Source: an uncultured Oscillospiraceae bacterium (GTDB lineage: Bacteria; Bacillota; Clostridia; Oscillospirales; Ruminococcaceae). From it: a DNA stretch of 28,063 nucleotides. This document shows, in pieces, positions 22,050 through 28,063 of this stretch; within the stretch, counting starts at the first letter, position 1; every line of letters begins with the position of its first letter. The notes below the pieces were generated by a model. It was not told where the DNA came from. It worked only from the letters and a program-made list of their open reading frames with translations, and made no database searches. Location: NCBI GenBank assembly GCA_900542145.1, contig UQMF01000027.1, positions 1 through 28,063 on the forward strand, given 5' to 3'. The position numbers were made by a program, and so were the translations under genes.

Positions 22050-22099
22050 GTGTGGCAGTTGCGTAAATCCAGATATAACGCAGCTGCCACACTTTTTTT
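22050..22099 (+). terminator. Intrinsic terminator inside the MATE leader, possible attenuator
   Basis: A 15-bp stem, 22050-22064 with 22078-22092 (one G-U pair), with a 13-base loop, runs directly into seven T (22093-22099), three bases before AGGAGG of the MATE gene. It can end the kinase operon, but since the MATE promoter lies upstream it must also affect MATE expression. The 3' arm AGCTGCC (22082-22088) can alternatively pair with GGCAGCT (22106-22112), which overlaps the end of the SD. Confidence 0.8.
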
Positions 22100-22112
22100 G
22101 CAGGAGGCAGCT

Positions 22113-23483
22113 ATGGAAAAGAACAAAATGGCGACAGCGCCGATCGGACGGCTGATGCTGGGCATGGGTATCCCTATGATACTTTCGATGATGCTTCAGG
22201 CGGTGTACAACATCGTGGACAGCGCATTCGTGGCGAATATGGCAGTGGGCGGAGAGCAGGCGCTGAACGCTCTGACCCTCGCTTTCCCGGTGCAGATGAT
22301 GATGGTGGCGGTATCCATCGGCACCGGCGTCGGAATGAACGCCCTCATGTCCCGCAGCCTCGGTCAGGGCGACCGGGATATGGCAAGCCGCGCCGTGGGG
22401 AACACTATATTCCTGGCGGCGGTGATATATGCAGTGTTCCTGCTGTTCGGGATATCCGGGACCGGGGCTTACGTCCGCTCCCAGAGCAGCAATCCGGAGA
22501 TAGTCCAGATGGCTGAGGAATATATCCGCATCTGCTGTACGCTGTCCTTCGGCATGATATTCTTCTCGGTGTTCGAAAAGACACTCCAGGCGTCCGGACG
22601 ATCGGTGTATTCCACCATAGCCCAGGTAGCCGGAGCCGTCACGAATATAGTCCTCGACCCAGTGCTGATTTACGGCTGGCTCGGGCTTCCGGAGATGGGC
22701 GTTGTGGGCGCCGCTCTCGCCACCGTTATCGGGCAGGTGGTATCCTGCGCCCTGGCTCTGGTATTCCACCTGCGGCTGATAAAGGAGATAGACAACGGCT
22801 GGCGCTTCATGAAGCCCTCCGGAGCGGTGATCTGGAAGATTTACTCCATAGGACTGCCGGCAGTCATCGCCCAGGCATTGATGTCCGTCATGACATACGG
22901 GCTGAATCTTATCTTGGTGCAGATCAGCGAGAATGCGGTGACGGCATATGGACTTTATTACAAGATACAGCAGTTCATTCTGTTTGCGGCGTTCGGACTG
23001 CGCGATGCCATCACGCCGGTGGTGTCCTTCAATTACGGCATGGGAAGCCGCGGCCGGGTGAAGCAGGGCATTAAGTTCGGAATGCTGTACACCCTCGCCA
23101 TCATGGCAGTAGGTATCATTCTGATGGAGGTACTCGCGGAGCCGTTCCCGGCGCTGTTCGGGCTTTCCGGCGAAACCCGGCAGATGTGCACCGGGGCAAT
23201 GCGCATCGTTTCGCTGAGCTTCCTTTTCGCCGGAGCCAACGTGGCTTTCCAGGGGATATTCCAGGCGCTGGAGTCCGGCGTGCAGTCGCTGGTGATATCC
23301 GTGTGCAGGCAGTTCCTGTTCGTGCTGCCGGTGGCATGGGGATTCTCCCGGGTGGTTATCAGCTCCGGCACGGACTATATGTGGCTGGTCTGGCTGACGT
23401 TCCTTATTGCGGAGGGAATCTCCGCAGCCATCGCGCTGATATTCATGCGCGGTATACGGATAAAGCGGATAGACACGCTCTGA
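22113..23483 (+). CDS. MATE-family efflux transporter
   Basis: 456 residues, start at ATG 22113 behind AGGAGG; the upstream ATG at 22050 lies in the terminator stem. Twelve hydrophobic segments in two similar halves. The N-terminal half holds P-M-I-L-S-M-M-L-Q-A-V-Y-N-I-V-D-S-A-F-V and G-T-G-V-G-M-N-A-L-M-S-R-S-L-G-Q-G-D, both typical of the MATE/DinF-like NorM group; the second half repeats the pattern with P-V-V-S-F-N-Y-G-M-G. MATE proteins export cationic drugs or metabolites using a Na+ or H+ gradient; the substrate is not predictable. It has its own promoter and a leader terminator that suggests conditional expression. Confidence 0.94.
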   Translation: MEKNKMATAPIGRLMLGMGIPMILSMMLQAVYNIVDSAFVANMAVGGEQALNALTLAFPVQMMMVAVSIGTGVGMNALMSRSLGQGDRDMASRAVGNTIFLAAVIYAVFLLFGISGTGAYVRSQSSNPEIVQMAEEYIRICCTLSFGMIFFSVFEKTLQASGRSVYSTIAQVAGAVTNIVLDPVLIYGWLGLPEMGVVGAALATVIGQVVSCALALVFHLRLIKEIDNGWRFMKPSGAVIWKIYSIGLPAVIAQALMSVMTYGLNLILVQISENAVTAYGLYYKIQQFILFAAFGLRDAITPVVSFNYGMGSRGRVKQGIKFGMLYTLAIMAVGIILMEVLAEPFPALFGLSGETRQMCTGAMRIVSLSFLFAGANVAFQGIFQALESGVQSLVISVCRQFLFVLPVAWGFSRVVISSGTDYMWLVWLTFLIAEGISAAIALIFMRGIRIKRIDTL

Positions 23484-23492
23484 CAGATACAC

Positions 23493-23526
23493 AAAAAGGC
23501 GGAGAAAGATTCTCCACCTTTTTTTT
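23493..23526. terminator. Bidirectional terminator between MATE and ABC permease genes
   Basis: AAAAAGG-CGGAGAA-AGA-TTCTCC-ACC-TTTTTTTT: a short stem (23498-23518) with A-run before and T-run after, serving both converging genes. Confidence 0.88.
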
Positions 23527-23543
23527 ATAACGCCGCTATTCCG

Positions 23544-24374
23544 TCAGAATTCCGGCTTATCCTCCTGGTTGTTTATCTTTCTGGCTTTCTGTACAGTAAG
23601 CGCCAGAACGAACATCATCGCCGCAATAACCACAGAAAGCGCAATTCCCACGATTATGCTCGCTGCATTATCCGCCAGTACGAAACCAGACCGGAACATG
23701 CGCCCGGTAATCAGCGAACACAGAGTCAGCGGATGGTACTCCGTCAGGTCAAGCCCGGACAGGATCATCTGCACCAACGGAATTCCCACATACACCGCCG
23801 CCGTAACAATACCCGGACGGCTGGTGCATAACCCGACAGACATGTATATTATCAGCACGAACGTCATATAGACCGCGCACATCAGCGACCCCAGAACCAG
23901 AGTCCCTGCACTGACGCTTCCATCGAACAGCAGATTGCTGAATAATCCGCCGAGGCAGGCTGCGGCGAATCCGGACGCAAACACCGTGGCAGGATAAACC
24001 ACGAATTTCGGCACCAGGTACTCGAACGCCCCCAGACCCGTACAGGACGGAATTATCGTCGCGCGCCGCTTCTGCTCTCCGCCGCACGGTGACATGAGAA
24101 CAAGCATGATAACAAGCATAGAAGTGGCGCTCAGTTCCGTCATCACGCTGCTAAACGCAGCGGAGGACATCCCCTCGATATCCGTCATTTCCAGCAGCGT
24201 AGTCAGCTCCAGCCCGGCGCCATGGTTTGCGCTCAGACTGAGCAGTGCCTGCATTCCCCACAACAGCAGCGGTTCCGCCAGCGCAAAGGACAGCGTGGCA
24301 AGCAGCACTCCGCCCAGTCTGAATGTGCGCGTGAACTGAAGCCACTCCTTCTTTAATCCGGCTCGTATCTGCAT
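23544..24374 (-). CDS. ABC transporter permease (ABC-2 type)
   Basis: 276 residues with about six hydrophobic segments: near 20-42, 85-100, 125-150, 160-185, 190-212 and 235-262. The N-terminus (L-K-K-E-W-L-Q-F-T-R-T) is the cytoplasmic entry typical of ABC-2 permeases, and the chain ends in a charged tail. Its ATG overlaps the stop of the ATPase gene (TGATG), so the two subunits are translationally coupled. The substrate is unknown; such pairs in Firmicutes often export peptides, lipids or drugs. Confidence 0.85.
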   Translation of the reverse strand: MQIRAGLKKEWLQFTRTFRLGGVLLATLSFALAEPLLLWGMQALLSLSANHGAGLELTTLLEMTDIEGMSSAAFSSVMTELSATSMLVIMLVLMSPCGGEQKRRATIIPSCTGLGAFEYLVPKFVVYPATVFASGFAAACLGGLFSNLLFDGSVSAGTLVLGSLMCAVYMTFVLIIYMSVGLCTSRPGIVTAAVYVGIPLVQMILSGLDLTEYHPLTLCSLITGRMFRSGFVLADNAASIIVGIALSVVIAAMMFVLALTVQKARKINNQEDKPEF

Positions 24375-25270
24375 CAGCCCACCACCTTTCTGAATACTTC
24401 CTCAAGGCTGACCGTACGGGTATTCATGGAATCCACCGCCGCATTGTTTTCTGCCAACAGCTTTATCAGCCTGCGCGTGCATTCCTCCGTGTCGTCAGCG
24501 GTGAACCTGAACACTCCATTCAGTCCGTTGAATTCCACCCGGGCGAAATCTGCGGAAAGCAGCGTGTTTTTCAGCGATTCATCCAGGGCGTGCACTCTCA
24601 GCAGCACCGAAGTTCCGCCGTATTTCCGCAATACCCCGTCCAGGCTTCCCTCCTCGGCGATAACTCCGTTGTTGATTATGCCTATGTGGTCGGCGACGCG
24701 CTCCACGTCCGACAGGATATGTGTGGAAAGAACTATCGTGCACCCCGTGTTCTTCAGCCGCTCGATTATCTCAATGACCTCCGCCCTGCCGCCAGGGTCC
24801 AGCGCGGAAGTCGGCTCGTCAAACAGCAGCAGCTCCGGCTTGCCAATTATGGCGGCGCCCATTCCCAGACGCTGGGTCATTCCCCGGGAATATCCCTTGG
24901 CGCGTCTGTCCGCCGCCTGGGACAGTCCGATGATGTCCAGCACCTCATCCACGCGCTTGCGGATATCCCCATCGTACTTACAGCATGCCGCGATATATTC
25001 CAGATACTCCCGGGCGGTCATGTATCCGTATATGACCGGGCTTTCCGGGAGATATCCTATCTTCACCGGATTTCCACCGCCGATGATTATTTCGCCCTCG
25101 TCCTTGGATATCATATTGGTGATGATATTCATAGTGGTGGTTTTGCCGCAGCCGTTCCGCCCGAGGAATCCGTACACCGCTCCCCTGCCGACATTCATGT
25201 TAAGTCCGCGCAGAACCGAAAACGCGCCGTATTTTTTGTATAATCCGTGTATCCTTATCAGAACTATCAC
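24374..25270 (-). CDS. ABC transporter ATP-binding protein
   Basis: 298 residues if read from GTG at 25270. Walker A G-R-N-G-C-G-K-T-T (37-45), a compact Q-loop region with G-Y-L-P-E-S-P, signature Y-S-R-G-M-T-Q-R, Walker B L-L-L-F-D-E-P-T-S-A-L-D, and H-loop S-T-H-I-L-S-D-V-E. The C-terminal ~80 residues form the accessory domain common in drug/peptide-type exporters. The signature motif has R-G for the usual G-G/G-Q. Start: the GTG is contained in the SD (AAAGGAGTG), whereas an in-frame CTG at 25261 has ideal spacing (8 bases) and gives the family-like start (M)-I-R-I-H-G-L-Y-K-K-Y-G. First gene of a two-gene operon with the permease. Confidence 0.92.
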   Translation of the reverse strand: MIVLIRIHGLYKKYGAFSVLRGLNMNVGRGAVYGFLGRNGCGKTTTMNIITNMISKDEGEIIIGGGNPVKIGYLPESPVIYGYMTAREYLEYIAACCKYDGDIRKRVDEVLDIIGLSQAADRRAKGYSRGMTQRLGMGAAIIGKPELLLFDEPTSALDPGGRAEVIEIIERLKNTGCTIVLSTHILSDVERVADHIGIINNGVIAEEGSLDGVLRKYGGTSVLLRVHALDESLKNTLLSADFARVEFNGLNGVFRFTADDTEECTRRLIKLLAENNAAVDSMNTRTVSLEEVFRKVVG

Positions 25271-25294
25271 TCCTTTACAGAAGATACTACTTAA

Positions 25295-25323
25295 ATTTTA
25301 CAGTATATTCCCGGTTTTGTCAA
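25295..25323 (-). promoter_or_regulatory. Promoter of the ABC ATPase-permease operon
   Basis: On the - strand, TTGACA (25323-25318), 17-bp spacer, TAAAAT (25300-25295). The leader is short, ~20-30 nt. Confidence 0.75.
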
Positions 25324-25367
25324 GGGGAAAAAGGAAGGACCCTGCCAATCGCAGAGTCCGGTAATAT

Positions 25368-26069
25368 TCACACTTCCTCCGGCAGCGCCATGCGGTAGCC
25401 TACTCCATTCTCGGTAAATATGTACCTCGGGTGGGAGGGGTCGCGCTCCAGCTTGCGGCGGATATTCGTCATGTTCACCCGGAGTATCTGATTTCCACCG
25501 GTGGAATTCGGTCCCCACAGCCTAACCATCATCTCGTCATAGGTTATGACCATTCCGGCATACTGCGCCAGCAGCGCCACGATACGGAATTCGCTCTGGG
25601 TGAGTTCCGCGTCGCTGCCGTCCACCAGCACGCGGTGCCGCGTGAAATCCACGGTCAGCCCTCCTATCACCACATTGTCACAGCCGCGGTCAGCGTCATT
25701 CCCATGGTGGCGGAGCGCGACGTTTATCCGCGCGATGAGCTCCTGCCGGACAAAGGGCTTGACGATGTAGTCGTCGGCTCCGTTTTCCAGGGCGGATATC
25801 TTCGCATGGTCGTCCGCCCGGGCGGAGATGACTATTACCGGCAGGTGCGACCAGCTGCGCACATCAGAGAGCACCGACATTCCGTCGCTGTCCGGCAGTC
25901 CCAGGTCCAGAAGTATCACGTCCGGACAGTGGGAACGTGCCATCAGCTCGGCGTCCCGGGCGTTGTTCGCGCAGATAACGTCGAACCCGTTTATCTCCAG
26001 TATTTTTTCAGTGTAATACGACATGCTCACCTCGTCTTCGATAAGCAATGCCTTGTAGCGAAAATCCAT
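25368..26069 (-). CDS. OmpR/KdpE-type response regulator, orphan
   Basis: 233 residues from ATG 26069, which has GGAGG six bases upstream (an ATG at 26099 lacks an SD). Receiver domain (~5-118): acidic pair Glu11/Asp12, phosphoacceptor Asp55 in L-L-D-L-G-L-P-D, Ser82 and Lys104 (V-K-P-F). Winged-helix DNA-binding domain (~130-230) with L-T-Q-S-E-F-R-I-V-A-L-L and a wing Y-I-F-T-E-N-G-V-G-Y-R-M. The layout resembles KdpE. No histidine kinase or kdp genes are next to it, so the partner and target are unknown. It is transcribed in the same direction as the neighbouring ABC operon, with only ~45 bases between its stop and that operon's -35 box. The RR could regulate that operon; this is inference. 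Confidence 0.92.
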   Translation of the reverse strand: MDFRYKALLIEDEVSMSYYTEKILEINGFDVICANNARDAELMARSHCPDVILLDLGLPDSDGMSVLSDVRSWSHLPVIVISARADDHAKISALENGADDYIVKPFVRQELIARINVALRHHGNDADRGCDNVVIGGLTVDFTRHRVLVDGSDAELTQSEFRIVALLAQYAGMVITYDEMMVRLWGPNSTGGNQILRVNMTNIRRKLERDPSHPRYIFTENGVGYRMALPEEV

Positions 26070-26296
26070 ATAAAGCCTCCGGAGCCAACAAACATACAAC
26101 CCGTCCGGTCATTTTCCCGGGCGAAAACAAAAATAAAATAGTCCATTGTTATTATAACACATGTCAAATAATATTATAATTAACAAAATGTTATTTTTTG
26201 TTAAATGCACATTATCGCAGAAAGTTGTGTATTAAATTCCGAATAACCTTGTCCCACCCTCCGTATAAATTAAGGAAAAGCAATGGAGGTGACTGC

Positions 26297-27976
26297 ATGG
26301 GAATGATCTCCGGCATAACAGAACATGTGAACGGCGTACTGTGGGGAGCGCCGATGATAGCGCTCATGCTGATATCCGGGGCGTATTTCTCGGCGCGCAC
26401 CGGATTCATGCAGCTCCGCCGCCCCAGGGAGTGGCTGCGGCGCACGGTGTTTTCCGGAGTCCGCCGGGAGCGCAGCGCAGAAGGAGTCACTCCGTTCCAG
26501 GCAATGTCCTCGGCGCTGGCGGCAACGCTGGGCACCGGGAATATCGCCGGGGTCGCGGCGGCGCTAGCCTCCGGTGGCGCCGGAGCGGTGTTCTGGATGT
26601 GGGTATCCGCCATGCTGGGAATGATGACAGGATACGCCGAGAATCTGCTCGGGAATCTCTACCGCAGACGGAAGCCCGACGGCGGCTGGCAGGGCGGCGC
26701 GATGTACTATATCCGCGACGGATTATCCCAATACCCCCTCACGCGTCCCCTCGCGAAGCCGCTGGCGGCGGTGTTCGCCGGAGCGTGCGTGCTCTCTGCA
26801 TTCGGCATGGGTAATCTCGTACAGATGAACTGCGCGGCGCAGGCAATGGAATCCGGCTTCGGTATTCCCGGAATAGCCACCGGAATAATACTCGCCGCCA
26901 TCACCGGCGCGGTATTCTTCCTCGGCAAGGGGAACGGCGCGCAGCGCACCGCCGCCCTGACCAGCCGGGTGGTGCCGGTGATGTCAGCGCTGTATATTGC
27001 GGCGGCGGTGTACATACTCGCGGTGAATATTCCACGGTTTCCTGCGGTGATGGGCACGATATTCCGCAGCGCCTTCGGAATGGAAGCTGCCGCCGGCGGA
27101 GTGAACGGCTACATGATAAAACAGGCGGTCAGCATGGGATTCCGCCGGGGAGTGTTCTCCAACGAAGCCGGGCTTGGCTCCTCGGTTGCGGCACACGCCG
27201 CCTCGGACGTTTCCGACCCATGCGTACAGGGAATGTGGAGCATTTTCGAGGTATTCTTCGACACTATAGTAATGTGCTCCATGACGGCATTCGTACTCCT
27301 GGGCAGCCCCTGCCGGGAAATCACCGCGCAGGAAGCATTCATGAACGTCACCACACAGCCGCAGTACTTCCGGCTGACGGAATCCGACCAGCTGATAACC
27401 TCCGGCGCTCCCCTGCTCACCACCGGCGCCGGGGAGGAGCACACCCTGCGCACCGTCCGGGGCGCGGAATTCACGGTGCGTATCGGCGCCGGGGAAATCA
27501 CATTTTCCAACGTGATGAAGCTGACGGGGGTGCAGTCCCGGGGAAGCGGCGGCGAACTGCTGTGGCGCGACGGGGCGCCGCTGATCCAGTCCGTCCGCCT
27601 GGAGGAGGTCACCGGGGCGGAGCTCATGACCCTTGCCTTTTCGTCAGTATTCGGAAGCGCCGCCGGGAAGCTGCTTTCCGCTGCGGTGGCGCTGTTCGCG
27701 TTCACGACCGTCATCGGCTGGGGAAGCTTCGGTGCGCAGGCGGCGGAATACCTCGCCGGAGAAAGGGCGCTGATACCGTTCCGGATCGCATATACAGCCC
27801 TCGCAGCCACGGGCGGAATTATCGATATGTCCGCCGCCTGGGGCGCCGCAGATATGTTCAACGGAATCATGGCGGCGGTTAATCTGCCGGTGGTGCTGAT
27901 TCTTTCTGGCACCGTGATTAAGCAGACAAAACGATATTTCGACCGCCCGGAATCCAGACACAAAAAGAAATCATGA
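26297..27976 (+). CDS. Sodium:alanine symporter family (AGCS) transporter with extra domain
   Basis: 559 residues, start at ATG 26297 behind GGAGGTGA. The AGCS fold is clear: G-A-Y-F-S-A-R-T-G-F-M-Q-L early, A-L-A-A-T-L-G-T-G-N-I-A-G-V-A (74-88), G-G-A-G-A-V-F-W-M-W (93-102), G-G-A-M-Y-Y-I (133-139), V-F-S-N-E-A-G-L-G-S (286-295), and F-A-F-T-T-V-I-G-W-G-S-F-G (467-479). Members carry alanine or glycine with Na+ across the membrane. It is longer than usual (~450-490): residues ~340-438, between the helix V-M-C-S-M-T-A-F-V-L-L and G-A-E-L-M-T-L-A-F, hold a hydrophilic, beta-rich insert in place of a short loop. Stand-alone gene; promoter not clear. Confidence 0.92.
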   Translation: MGMISGITEHVNGVLWGAPMIALMLISGAYFSARTGFMQLRRPREWLRRTVFSGVRRERSAEGVTPFQAMSSALAATLGTGNIAGVAAALASGGAGAVFWMWVSAMLGMMTGYAENLLGNLYRRRKPDGGWQGGAMYYIRDGLSQYPLTRPLAKPLAAVFAGACVLSAFGMGNLVQMNCAAQAMESGFGIPGIATGIILAAITGAVFFLGKGNGAQRTAALTSRVVPVMSALYIAAAVYILAVNIPRFPAVMGTIFRSAFGMEAAAGGVNGYMIKQAVSMGFRRGVFSNEAGLGSSVAAHAASDVSDPCVQGMWSIFEVFFDTIVMCSMTAFVLLGSPCREITAQEAFMNVTTQPQYFRLTESDQLITSGAPLLTTGAGEEHTLRTVRGAEFTVRIGAGEITFSNVMKLTGVQSRGSGGELLWRDGAPLIQSVRLEEVTGAELMTLAFSSVFGSAAGKLLSAAVALFAFTTVIGWGSFGAQAAEYLAGERALIPFRIAYTALAATGGIIDMSAAWGAADMFNGIMAAVNLPVVLILSGTVIKQTKRYFDRPESRHKKKS

Positions 27977-28063
27977 TTTTCTGCAATTCGTTGTAACGTT
28001 ATTCCTGATGGTGTGTATATACAGTCGAAAGGCAAATGAGCCTGAAACGAAAACTAAAAAACA
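27977..28063. other. Short 3' intergenic end of the window
   Basis: 87 bases after the symporter stop. No terminator, gene start or promoter can be asserted. Confidence 0.5.

Noticed and set aside
22041..23492. 483-codon open frame antisense to the MATE gene
   Set aside because: His-rich, no family resemblance, no SD; the opposite strand encodes a clear MATE transporter.
25368..26297. Two-component system with a neighbouring histidine kinase
   Set aside because: Neither side of the response regulator encodes a kinase; it is an orphan within this window.

Overview
The window looks like a piece of chromosome from a moderately GC-rich, low-complexity-intergenic Clostridia genome, most likely a gut Oscillospiraceae/Ruminococcus-type organism. 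The basis is the strong SD sequences (AGGAGG-like), sigma-A promoters with 17-bp spacers, and typical Firmicute families (DUF6514, DUF4367 anti-sigma, G5/3D wall protein, YcdB-type secreted protein, MATE, ABC plus MarR). No rRNA, tRNA, phage, transposase or CRISPR array was seen. The taxonomy is an inference from gene families only.

Layout. 1-107: 3' end of an intergenic repeat. 108-1088: two paralogous lipoproteins (-). 1177-2241: branched-chain aminotransferase (-), divergent from a DUF389 membrane protein (2495-3946, +). 4020-5099: cell-wall G5/3D protein (-) behind a ~220-nt structured leader. 5760-6179: NUDIX hydrolase (+). 6305-8440: large secreted YcdB/SLH-like protein (+). 8570-9148: zinc-ribbon/TM2 protein. 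9342-9545: DUF6514 protein. 9602-9840: a composite repeat element related to the one at the window start. 9849-13419: MarR regulator and a 989-aa ATPase/permease fusion (-). 13628-13987: small PH-domain-like membrane protein. 14283-16460: ECF sigma, DUF4367 anti-sigma and a GNAT (-). 16556-16711: four consecutive perfect hairpins. 16913-17749: membrane protein with a decapeptide repeat and zinc ribbon (-). 17840-18757: homoserine acyltransferase MetA (-). 18967-21940: a three-gene operon of a zinc-ribbon/Sel1 protein, a TerY-C-type zinc protein and an atypical Ser/Thr kinase (+). 22113-23483: MATE transporter with a terminator in its leader. 23544-25270: two-gene ABC transporter (-). 25368-26069: orphan OmpR-type response regulator (-). 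26297-27976: AGCS amino-acid symporter with an extra domain (+).

The most interesting locus is the Sel1 / TerY-C / kinase operon (18903-21940). The TerY-C zinc module and kinase recall the TerY-P triads of Ter stress systems, but here there is no vWA protein and no PP2C phosphatase, and the kinase lacks the usual catalytic-loop Asn and DFG Gly. Other points worth a look are the uncharacterised leader RNA of the wall gene, the terminator and SD-pairing arrangement in front of the MATE gene, the covarying intergenic repeat family, a probable CTG start on the ABC ATPase, and the E-Q repeat insert in the ABC fusion.
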